Source: Spinacia oleracea (Eukaryota > Streptophyta > Magnoliopsida > Caryophyllales > Amaranthaceae). Taken from it: a stretch of DNA of 64,000 nt. This document shows, piece by piece, positions 1 to 12,600 of the stretch; the stretch's first letter is position 1, and every line of letters begins with the position of its first letter. The DNA is taken from NCBI RefSeq assembly GCF_020520425.1, contig NC_079490.1, positions 5,704,001 to 5,768,000 of the forward strand, given 5' to 3'. A program made the position numbers and the translations under genes. The notes beneath the pieces were generated by a model. It did no database searches, was not told the DNA's origin, and worked only from the letters and a program-made list of their open reading frames with translations.

Positions 1-668
1 TTAATTATTGGCCCAATCATGATGTTTTGGCCGGTATTTATATGGTTTCAACTTGCCGAACCAAAATTTTATCGTTTCATATTACATATTGGTCGATATG
101 GATGATACAAAGTACATACGATTGATACAGGGCCAATCTGATAAATAGGTCTTTAATGCTTTTATGAATGAGGCAAAAGTCATGTTGCATCAACCATTAT
201 CTTTTGGTCACACTGCAATAAAGTATCCTTCCTCCATTACGACCTTCACTACAATTATGATTGCAACTACAATTGAAGTTGTAGTCTAAACAATTATGTC
301 TAATGGTGCTGCTGGTGCCATCCTAACCTGGCTAAGTTCCAATTTTCTTATTGAATGCCGTCGGAAAGTTCACTGTTATTTTTCAATCTCGTGTTTTAAT
401 TTGTCTGCCAGTCTGTGATTGCTTCAGCTGGATTCCCTCCCTGGCTTCCCTTTATGTTTAGAGCCCCCTTAAAGTTGATGATTTGTGTTTTTGTGCCTAG
501 ATCTTCTTTTGTACATGGGTGAAACCCTTGGGGTGTTGGCGTGTCGCTACTGCATTTCCTTACTAAAATATTGTTAGATGATTTGTCTATTCTGTTATCT
601 AGAGCATTTACTATCAACTCTTTTTTTGCCTCCTGTTTGTGAACTGAATGGTAGCTTATTTCTGGCAG
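1..668 (+). other. LON1 intron sequence (5' edge of window)
   Basis: This AT-rich stretch has no convincing exon. It ends in an acceptor (cag at 666-668) feeding the first visible LON1 exon. The transit-peptide exon or exons of LON1 must lie upstream of the window. Small open frames here have no recognisable content. Confidence 0.7.
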
Positions 669-3600
669 GTTGTGGCATTACCGCTTCCTCACCGTCCGCT
701 ATTTCCTGGATTTTACATGCCAGTCAATGTAAAGGTATGTAGACTTGTAGAGTACTTTGAATGTGGTAATTATCATGTTCTTTTTCATAAATTTGCTTCT
801 TCCAGAACTATTATCACGGGGTCCACCAACTTTATTTTCCTATAAAATATTTGATAGCATCACATTAACTATTGGAGTCGTGATCCCACATGTTTTTACC
901 GTTTCGGTCTTGAGCAGAATATTGTACATTTTCCTTCATTTCCTTCATTGAGCTTGGATATTGCCTCCAAAAGGTGCCAATTGGGCATTCAACAGGAAAT
1001 CTCGTAATCAGCGTTAGTGTCAATTATTTTATAAAGCAAAGCATCGATTGTGGGGTGGCATTTTGAATATATCTAAAAATGCTAAAGTTTAATTGGTAGA
1101 AATGAGTAGATTTTTGGCGTGTAGTTTTCGGTATGCGCTGATGATTTCTGTGAAGTCAAGTTTTGCTATCATGAGTCATGACCATTAATCATCTAAGCAT
1201 CACACAGAAATAATGACTGCTAGACTTCTGCAACATTTCAGAAGTTTCAATAATGTGTTTCTTACCAGTATAATATCTCTCTCTTTCTATTTGTTATGCT
1301 TTCTCTCCCTTCTAATCCCCCACCACCCAAGGGTATGATGGCTTCCTATATGAATAATAGTTTTTTTTTTTTAATTGATTGTTGTTATATCACTCAATGT
1401 ACGATATTGTGGATCTTAGCCTTTAGTTGCATTGTAGTCTAATTGGAAGTTTCTATGGCCTATGTTTTATTTCAGGATCCCAAGCTGTTAGCAGCTCTAG
1501 CAGAAAGTCAAAGAAGGCAAGCCCCTTATGCTGGTGCCTTCCTTGTCAAAGACGAGCCGGATTCTGACACAGAGAAGAATATTTATGATCTTAAAGGACA
1601 AGAACTTCTAAATCGATTGCATGAAGTTGGGACATTGGCCCAGGTACCCTTTTTATTGAACCATTGTTTTTTTTGGATGAGCAAAGTTAACTGAATACTG
1701 ATCTTTGGTTGTTTTTTATTCGTCTTTTTGGTTTTTTCGCAAAGATTACAAGCATCCAGGGAGACCAGGTTATTCTTGTTGGTCATCGCAGACTTCGTAT
1801 AACAGAGATGGTAAGCCTGATGAAAGTTGAAGTGGTAAAAATTTCACGTGCTACTGAATTGTCTACTGCTTGGTCCAATGTTTACCTGCTATAACCCTAT
1901 GAGGCTGATTGCATGTTGTTTGTTTATTAGTATGTAATGATTGCATTCTTCTAGTTGTCTGTTTTTCATATCAATGTTGTTATTAGTTAGGGGAGTGCTT
2001 ATGATTGATGCCATTGTGTTTTTGCTAGGTGAATGAGGATCCTCTAACTGTCAAAGTCGATCATCTCAAGGCAAGGCATTCTATGTTTTGTTTTTTACGA
2101 ACATGTACATGTACTTTCCTTACTTTTAAGTGTATAAGTGCTTGTTTAGATTGATGTCTAGGTGACTGAGGCCATTTATCTGATGCAGGATTTGCCATAT
2201 GACAAAGATGATGATGTCATTAAAGCAACGTCGTTTGAGGTCATATCTACTATAAGGGATGTCTTGCAAAGAAGTTCGCTCTGGAGGGATCATGTCCAAA
2301 CATATACAAAGGTAAGGTTGAACATCGAGCACATGAACCAATTCATATACTTGAATTTTCTTTATTGGGAGTTGGTACTTGGTAGAGGTTTGATAACGGA
2401 GTACAGTTTTCTGTTGCTTTTTTCCATGGAGTAAAATACTGTACGGACCCGAAACACCAATTTCAATGGTAGAGCTAAGTTTATTAACAATTATATATAA
2501 TGTATTGATGCATCAAGATGCTATTTGCAACAATTTGTTTGGTTAGCTGGTCAATTTGTCCCATTTAATTCATGATTTGGATTGGTTTGGTGGATACATC
2601 AAAATCATTCAACTAGATAAAAATTTCTGGGTCACGAACATGCATTTTGCAACCTAAATGTAAAGACCTAACTTGTAAATAACCTAAATCTAAAGATATC
2701 CTGGTCCAAACTTGACCTGACTGGCCTTGCATATTTGCTGATCACTGCCCTTGACCGTGCATGACAAGGAGACATTGCGGTGGGCTGTTCCTTACCTCTT
2801 TGGGGCCGTCCTTGTGCGCTAAGAACCCTGGGTGTTCTGATTTTCTTAGTCCTTTGCCTCGCTGGCACATTTTCTAAAGCCGCGGTTAACCAAACATGTT
2901 ACTGTCATGAATGTTCAGAGACATGTCTTGAAATTGGGTAAAAACCGAACTTCTATATGCTTTTTAAAACACATTCATATATTTGGATAGCTGCCTCCTC
3001 TAGTAAGTGGGTGTTTCAGATTATTTTTGATTCTCATGTGCAATGCTTTATTGAACTCTATATCAAAACAATATGATGCATTCTTGGCCCCATCAGCTGT
3101 TTATATTTACCTAGATTTACGTCCATTTCTACTCACCGTGACTGTTCTATAATTAAATTGTAGTGCATTATCGTTTGAACATGTATTTGCAGTGGCTCCT
3201 GTCTTCTAGTTTTTCTCCCTGAAGAGCTAATCTTTTAGTAAAATGTAAGCCATAAGTTCAGCTTTTCTGTCATGTCATGGTGATGCTTACGGTGCCTGTT
3301 TTCTTCTTTTCAGCATATTGGTGATTTCAATTATCCTAGGCTAGCAGATTTTGGAGCAGCTATATCTGGGGCAAACAAGGTTCAATTACAGCAAGTGCTT
3401 GAAGATCTAGACGTAAGTGTTATAGGATGTAAAATCATAGGTGCATCACGGATCTATCTTATAAAGGATATATTGCATATTTTGTTTCACTTGAACTAAA
3501 TGTTCATTTCCTGATACACCAGGTGCTCAAGCGCTTACAACTAACCTTGGAATTGATGAAGAAAGAAGTAGAAATCAGTAAGATTCAGGTATTTTCCTTA

Positions 3601-6600
3601 CATGCCTTTGGCAGTATCTTTCTTTTGGTACTTCTTTTCTTTTGTGAGGTTTAGTTATCTCTTTTTCATTTATGAAGGAAACCATCGCAAAAGCTATTGA
3701 GGAGAAAATTAGTGGTGAGCAACGCCGTTATCTTCTGAATGAGCAGCTAAAGGCCATAAAAAAGGTTTCTTATCTCTTTTCCCACTTCATAGAAGTAATT
3801 TTCAATGTTGACAACTTGATCATGGTGTGGTTTTTTTGCTACATCTTTTTAAAGTCATCATGATTCTTGTGCGCCTTTGTACATATGAAGTACTGTTCAT
3901 TTGTTCTTTTTTCTTGTAAGTTAATATCTTGTTGCTTGATGCTGTACTATTAACTAGACTTTTCCAATAAAAGTGCTCAACCTTTTCCCCTCTCTCTGTA
4001 CAGGAGTTGGGACTTGAAACAGATGATAAAACAGCACTTACTGGTGAGTGCTGCCAGTGAATTTTTTTTTGTTTTTAATCTCATCGCATCTCGTGTTCTT
4101 GTTATTTATTGTGATGTATGTTTGAGTCTAGAATTGCACTTGATCTGTAAGAAAATACACAATGCCTGATGTTTTGTCTAAGCTGGCCTCATCGCCCTCA
4201 TGTGGTGGTGCATATATTTACCAAGGTTGCCGAAGCTGCCATTTAATAAGAATATGCATCTTCATTGCGCAAAAGTCTTTTTCTGTGCATGAACTCTATA
4301 GTTTTATATCATGTTTCCTAAGTTTAAGTTTCTTTCCTACAGCAAAGTTTAGGGAAAGGATTGACTTAAACAAAGATAAAATCCCGGAGCACGTTATGCA
4401 AGTCATAGAAGAAGAACTTACAAAGCTCCAACTGTTGGAGGCCAGCTCAAGTGAATTCAACGTCACCCGCAACTATCTTGATTGGTTGACAGCATTGCCT
4501 TGGGGAAATTACAGGTTGGTCAGAGTAATTAGAGTTCCTTTTAAAATTATCTCTCTGCTTAAAACTCTGAATAAACATCCTGTTCATTTGAAATTTCTAT
4601 TTGATTTTTTCTTGGTTTCACTTTTAATATACGAAGACGCACATTGTTTTTGTTCATGAAATTTAATTCATGACCAATTTATCTTAGAGCCAGAGAAAAG
4701 AGAACCATAAAGCTGTTATATTAGAATTTGCTCCAGAAAAAGATGTATATTTTGGTTTTGTGTGTTGATTTCCATGGTGTAGGGACGGAATATCACAAGC
4801 TTGCAGATTTTGATTGAGTATGTTTTTAAGACTTCAAAGAGTAGGTAACTGTTTTCTTCTGGTTGAGTCAAAGCCGGAGAAAATTCGCTTTAAGATTAAG
4901 ATCAGTTATTTAGCATGTAAATTTGCATCCTGGCCACAAAACGATCCATTAACAACACATATAGTGCTATTGTGATCCTATATTGTGAGAATTGAATTGA
5001 TAAGTTATGTCCCTTAGCTACATTTTGTTAAGTGATTTAGTTGTGTGGTTAAAAGCCATCTTGTTTGGGTCCGAGAGAAATTCTTTGATGGGAAGTGACA
5101 AATGAAGGTATGCCGTGTAAATATATTGACTATGCTAAGGATATATATCTAGATGTGAAAAAAAAGTATGGATATTTGAAGGAGTTTTGTAGGATTTTGC
5201 TATTATGATTGAACTATACGATGTTTTCCTATGCCCGGAAGTAACAGATGATTAGCGGGTTTATATCGTTAGCAATGGACAAGATTAAAGCGATAGAGGC
5301 ACCAAGTTGCTCAGTTGAAGCGATGGAGAAGAAAGTCAGAAGCTCGAAGGTTTAGGTTAAGTTGAGTGCCAATTAGTACTCAAGTATTGACATTAGATGG
5401 AATTACTTGTATGTAAGTGAATTTTTGAGTACCTTGGGTTGGTTTCACAACCAAATGGAGGTATTAACCAAGATTTAAGTTATTGAACGGCTCAAATGCA
5501 AAGCAACAATTAAGATATTGTGCAGCCGTAATGAAAATTTTGCGACACCAGAGTTGTTATATGGGACGAATGTTGGGAATTTAGGAAGGGTTATATGAAG
5601 AAGATAAGTTTAGCAGAGATGCGTGTGTTGAGGTGGATGTGTTGGAACAACTTAAGATATTGAATTAGGAGTGAAGCCATTCCAAAGAAGGTTGAAGTTG
5701 CGGATATTACTGAGGATAAGAAAAGTTAGAATAAATTATGTTGGTTTGGGCATGTGAGATGATGTATATAGATTCACCTGTAAGGAAAGCGGGATCATAT
5801 GGCACTTGCTAGAAGTGAATGGGGAAGAGCATCTCTGTGGATGACCACTGGAGATAAATATTTGATTCATCGGATTAAGACTTTGACATTGTTGTTGTTG
5901 GCAGTTGTTTTAAAACATCTTGTTTCTTCAGCTAGTAAATATTACTCCCTCCGTTCCTAAATATGTGTCCTATTTGGATGAATGCGCGGTGTTTAATAAA
6001 AATGAGAAGTGTGTAAGAAAAACAATGGAGTGTTTTTTTGGGGGAAATGATAAAGTAGATACTTATTTATTGATAAAACAAATAAAAGTGGATGTGGAGA
6101 TTGAAAAGTGGGAAAAGTGTAGAATGTGTACGAAAAAGTAATCATGATTTATGGATAAGTGTATGGAAAAGTGGGAAAAGTGTATAAATAGAAACATGAC
6201 ACTTATAAGGGAACGCTATTTTTAGAAACAGGATACGTATTTAGGAACGGAGGGAGTACTACCCTTTTGCTTGTTGTGCAATTTTACAATTACCATTTGA
6301 GTCTGAATGGGAATTAAGAAACTTAAGAACCTAAGATTTTTTTTCGGGTTGGTCAAAGTTTTGTTTGTTTGTTTTGATAGTGGGTTGGGCAATGTTGTAT
6401 ATTCTCTTATAAGTCTACTTGATCAGAGCTGCAGACCTTGCAGTTGCATGAAGCTGCTTATGAGGCAGCTTGATCTGTTGTGCAAAAAAGCTTCTAGAAT
6501 CTTATTACTGTTCGAAGCTGGTGTAATTAGTCAATAATCAGCTCGCCTGCTTTTGTTGTAATACCTCATAAGATCAATTATTAGTTTTATGCTAGTTTTT

Positions 6601-9600
6601 TGTAATTAGAGGGCTCATCGGCCTACAGCTGGCACGAGGTGATATGTTCTCGGCGTGATTTTTTTTATCACATACTTATAATCTGTCAACCAGTCTGTTG
6701 CTGCAATGCACTATTTCAGCTTAACATTGTATGTAGATTGTAGATTACTCCCGCCGTCCCTAAAAGCTTTCCCCAAGTGCTTTTGTTCACTTTATTAAGA
6801 ATTGGGTATACACAAAAGCAAATGAGTAGGTAGATATGTCTTTTAGTTAGATTAAATAATTGTATGTGAGGAGAAACGTATGGAGACCATAAACCAAATA
6901 AGGTATGGGGCAAAAAAATAGGGACATCCATTTATAGTATATGGGGCAATTTTTTAGGGACGGAGGGAGTATGATCTAGCGAGGATACTTATATGAACAA
7001 ATTCCTAGGAGTAAATTACTTTCCTTGTATGTAAATACTGCTCGTTTACTATTTTTAGATCCCATGAAAAAGCAGTCGTTTCCATGAAAATAGTGCTTAA
7101 TTTTAAGTGATTGTTCACCTTTCCATTTTGGCATGTTTCAAACAAACTGTCCTGATTATTGATATTGACTATATGCTTTAAACACCCTGCTTCTTAATTG
7201 CAGTGCCACTCTAAAACCCATTCATGTTCCTTTTCACTTTCCTCGATTGTTAAGAAAAGTCAATGAAAACAAACACCTATGATTGAGGGATCAGTGACTT
7301 ACAATTGTACGGTTCAAGATACCCTCACAGGTTTCATTTGATGTGAGTGATGGTCTGATGGAGAGTGGGTAGGAAGGACACTACTGTCAAAAAGAGTGTC
7401 TTGGTGTGATCGAATCCTTAAATTTGAGGGGATGTAACAATACTACTATGATATTAATATGGAGGGAGTATATGCAATATATGTATAATAACACTATGTT
7501 CTTTTACCTTTATTGTTGATGCAGTGATGAAAATTTTGATGTTAGTCGCGCACAAACGATACTAGACGAAGACCACTATGGCTTGTCTGACGTTAAGGAG
7601 AGGATACTGGAATTTATTGCCGTTGGAAAGCTGCGGGGAACAGCTCAAGGTTACCACTTACCAAAGATTTATTTCATTTACTTGTTTCTTGTCTCAAAAT
7701 TCCAGCATAGACCCCATTTTTTAGAAAGTCATTGTTCACCTTTAGATTTTAATAGACCCCTTTGTGATGAAGCGGACAGTTTTTTGCTACTTGCTGAGAT
7801 CATTTGGAAACAGCTCCCTAATAAGCTTCCTGAATGAGGTTAATACTAGGATCTTGATATTTTGTTATACTTGACGAAGGCGTAAGACCAGCTATATGGC
7901 ATTTTTATAGGTCTAGGGTGTATTTTTCTTTTACTTGTCGAAGGCGTAAGACCAGCTATATGTCCTTAATCTAAACAGTTCTTGGCCATTAACGATCGTC
8001 CTCTCTGTCTCAACTAATGACAGTCAATTGATGTTTGCAGAAGAGAATCATATTATTAACTAACATTGGTTGAAGAATATTGATCTCTTCCTATAACAAA
8101 GTTGTTTTATGAGAGATTAGAAAAGTTTTGTATGATACTTGTGGTTCATTTCCTTAAACCATTGACCTTAAGTTATTTCCACGTTTTCATATCGCTATAG
8201 CTAATCCGCAAAAAATAGCATATTGAACGGACCCCTCTTTTCCAATTTGGTTGTCCTGTTTTCTTGTTAAAATTCTAAGTGTAGTGTAGATTTCCTACTG
8301 TAAGATTTGTTTAGAGATTATATATATAAGAAGTTATTTTTTTAGAGATTGGTTTACATTGTTTCAGTATTTTATTTAATTATGTGGGGATTAATGATAA
8401 AAAGTAGTGGACAAGTTTGGCCTTGATGAGTAAATCAATTGAAATAATGACATGTTCGTGTCAGGAAAAATTGTTTGTCTATCTGGCCCACCTGGAGTGG
8501 GGAAAACTAGCATTGGGCGTTCCATAGCGCGTGCTTTGAATCGCAAGTTCTATCGATTTTCAGTTGGAGGACTATCTGACGTTGCTGAGATTAAGGTACA
8601 GCCAAAGTCGTGCTGTTATGAACTTCTTAATATTTAAGACCCCAAAGAAAGGATATTGAGAAAACACTGCATTACTATGTGATTGTGTGCAGGGTCATCG
8701 TCGGACTTATATTGGAGCTATGCCTGGAAAGTTGGTGCAGTGTTTAAAAAGTGTGGGAACAGCTAACCCTTTTGTGTTAATAGATGAAATTGATAAGGTA
8801 TATTCTCTGTTTCACTGTCCTGACTCTACACTCCATATGTTCAACGTTCTGCTTCAAGGACCAGGCTTCTTATCTAGTCTCAGTTTCATGTGATTTTCTC
8901 TGTTGTATTCCTTTTCTGGAAAAGGATTGTATTTGTATGTGTTCTTGTTTAGTCATTTTTTTGTAATGTTCCTAGTGATTATTACTCATACGTTTTATGT
9001 CTACGTGTTAGTTCTTTCTCCACCTATAGCTAATAGGTTTGACTAGTGTAGGGTTTTTCAGTAAAGGATGGATTGCTGATGTTCTGTTGCTTAATGAGAT
9101 CTTCATATATCCATGTGGAACATGGATTTGCTGAATACGTATTTTTCATGAGATATTCAAAGGCTTATCTTTTCCAATGCAGTTGGGTAGAGGACATGCT
9201 GGTGATCCAGCAAGTGCTATGCTGGAGCTTCTTGACCCTGAACAAAATGCAAATTTTCTGGATCACTATCTTGATGTCCCAATTGATCTGTCAAAGGTTA
9301 GTTCCTTATGCTTCCAAAATTTGGAAAGGGCACTAATGAACATATTTTAACCCCCCTTCCCCGCGCTAATATGCAATATCGAGCAATATATTTTAATAGG
9401 GGTGAGTTGTGTAATTTTGGGTGACTCTTTACCATGTTTTTGGCTTCTTGCCTTTTGAATTACTGGGGTGATTTATAGCAACATCCTTTGCTGATACGGT
9501 TTTCGGTGACTTTCGTTTTTGGATGACTTACTAGTGACAGATTGTACTTTGTGGGGGGTGTTTTATAGTACTACCTCCCGTCATTTCAAGGAGCAGATCC

Positions 9601-12600
9601 TTTGGAAGTGTTCTTTTTAAAAGACTTATTATTACGATGTAGTCGACGTTTAGGTTAAATTGTTCAACTATCTGCAGAAAGACTCGAGTTAGTTCTTTGT
9701 ACGTGGTTAGGGATTTTTCTTGCTTCATTTTGACCCCATACGTTCTCATACTTTTATTAGCATCTTTAGAATTTTAGCGACTAGTATTGTTTCCTTCTAG
9801 CTGTTGCAATTTTTTACTATCTTCCTAACGATCCTCAACATAAACGGTGGCAACATTGCCAAATCTTTCTGAAAAAGGTTCATGCCCAGGGTAAAGCAAG
9901 GGGGTCAGATGCACGCAGACTTACCTGTTGGCCCTGTGATAGCAACAAAATGTTTGTTTACAGTGGACACTTGGCTTGATCCAAGAATGATGCTAAAACT
10001 GTATTACTCCTACTCCGTATACCTCTTGAGAATATGAAAATGCAAGGAAAATAACATTATATGTTAATTTTTTTAGTTTATTAATAAACTATTTATCTAA
10101 CTGTTTTAGAAAACTAACACAACCCATTACACAAATAACGTGTTTTCTTCTAAGCTTAACATTCTACCAAAGGCCCAATCGAGTTCTCTATTTATTACAT
10201 TTCCAGAATTTTCTCACTGCTCATTCATCCATCAGCTTCATCTCTTATCGTGATAGATTTATCAGTTTCAATGTTTCATCTCCTTTCCTGATAAGTTCCG
10301 TACTACCACCAGCCCCTTCGCTGTAATTACACTTCTCCCGTTCTCCTTCGTCAACCAGTTTTCAAAATTCCACGTGCACTCCTTACTTTTGAAGGCTTCT
10401 TTGCTCAACATCTCCAATTACCCACCCTCTTTTTCTATGTTTTTGGATGAAGGTGGAGTATGTAATCAGATTTAGTGCTAGATTCTGCCAATTTGACATG
10501 CTAGGTGGTAGGCACATAGCATGGGCTGATATCTCCTTTCTCAGGGTACTTCATTAGTGTAGATGGTGTCTTGCTGAGTGCTGACCAGATCAGTAATAGT
10601 AATGCTAATGCTTAGTAATGGATGTAATTTCGGTCAAGTATTTTTCTAATTTCCCATCCAATCAAATTAGTGGTTTCTTTGTTATTTGGTAGTGTTTTGT
10701 TTTCAGAGAAAAAACTTTGGCAATCTCTTCTCTATTGTTCGTCACTCATCAGAGAAACTTAATTGATAAAGTGGAACAGTAATTATTGGCGTGGTTGTCA
10801 TTTTGAAATGGGATACCAAATCATTTTTCCCAAAATGTTGGGTAAAGAGTGTTTTCAGAATCGCCAGGTTTGCCCCAATCAGCTCTTCTGCCCTCTCTTT
10901 ACCAAACAGTAGAATGAGCAGATTTAACAGATATAACTGCTGATATGGCTCCAATCCCCTCTTTACTCAACATGGCCTATGTTAAAAAGATAAACCTGAG
11001 GTTTTTTCTTCCTGGGACAACATTTTTCTGAATCCGTAAGGTTAAGTATATGTGAAATACCAACGATTGTAGTTCTTTAGCCCCCCCGAAAACGTAGTCC
11101 CTTCATAAAATTTAAAAGCAACAAAAATGCGAAGCTTTTTCTTCGTTGCCTGTCCTTAAACTGAATAAGATCTGAAAATTCACCGTTCACCATGTCACTG
11201 GCTTTCCGCATCAATTAATTTGGTGGGGATGGTTTGTATCTCCATTTCGGATAATTATTTACTGAGCCGTCTTCTTGAGTCTGATATATTTTCTGCAATG
11301 TCATCAAGCTTTTTATTTGCATTTTTACATAAAACTAAAACAGTGAATAGTACGGATGCCCCCCCCCCCCCCACCTTCCCCTGTTACATCTACTTATATC
11401 AAAATTTTGCAGGTTTTGTTTTTCTGCACAGCTAATGTGATAGAAAATATTCCTGCCCCTCTTTTGGATCGAATGGAAGTGATTTCAATCGCAGGATATA
11501 TTACCGATGAGAAATTGCGCATTGCTCGTGACTATTTGGAAAAGACCACCCGTGAAGCATGTGGTATCAAGCCTGAACAGGTAGCAAAGTAATGAATATC
11601 ATAGTTCGTCTAGTATTCTACTGAATCTGTTTTTAGTTGTATGTATATTGAAACTACTCCTGTCAGGAAATAGTTATCACTCATACTGTCTTCAGATTTG
11701 AGAAAAAAGCTGACCCTTTTTAAAAAATAGTACTCGTGATGGTTTATGAATGGACTATCCATGAATTTACTAAATGGAGAGAATTTGGAAATTACTCGAC
11801 TATTGTGAAGAATTACTGAAATGAGTATTTCCTTATTTCTTCCTCATGTGTTCTAATGCTATCAAATCAAACTCTGATATTTATCGAACTGGCATCTTTA
11901 TTTCAGGTTGAGTTCACCGATGGAGCCCTTCTTTCTCTGATTGAGAATTACTGTAGGGAAGCTGGGGTCCGGAACCTTCAGAAACAAATTGAAAAAATTT
12001 ACCGAAAGGTAACATGTCTGTTAAACTTCTTGTTTTCATCAGATACAAACATCATTATATATTTTTCTCTTGCTGATCATCACTCTAAATTCATTTCAGA
12101 TTGCTCTTCAACTTGTGAGACTAAGTGCTGCAAACGAGTCCTTGTCGCTTGCTTCTGACGAGTCTAAAGCTGATTGCTTTGTTGACTCAAGTGGAAACAT
12201 GGTTCAGGAAGAAAACCAAAGTAAAGCTGAAACAGAAGAGAGAAGCCATGAAGATAAGTCTGATAAGAACACCTCGGATAATATAGATTTTGAACAGGAG
12301 CACCCCCAAACATCTAACGATGTACTTGATGACTCAAAGGTAATCTGTGGTCTTTGAGCTCTATGTGGATCCTATTGCAAATGGAATGAAATGTGAAATC
12401 TCTATAAATCCCTCCTCCACAAACAAATACAATACCAATTCTCTTGTGGAACCTCATCTTTCCTGGCACCCCTTCTTTCTAAATCACCGTGAAAGAAGTA
12501 TCTTATTTTGCTCTCATTCTTCAATTTTGGAAAGCAGACATCAATTGTTAAAAAGAAGGAATTCATCCACAAAGCTTAGCTAAAAAGCAAGTGCCATTTA

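Larger units (their letters stand above)
4515..7524 (+). other. 3-kb LON1 intron loaded with transposon remnants
   Basis: This is the longest LON1 intron. It interrupts a Ser codon (ag|t) between WGNY and DENFD. It holds an RTE-type LINE remnant and two Stowaway-type MITEs, listed separately. The rest is AT-rich sequence in which I see no exon. Confidence 0.85.

Noticed and set aside
11358-11372. Poly-C run as a regulatory or quadruplex element
   Set aside because: A single C run of about 13 next to an acceptor is more likely simple-repeat slippage. A similar run at about 44470 is also in non-coding DNA.
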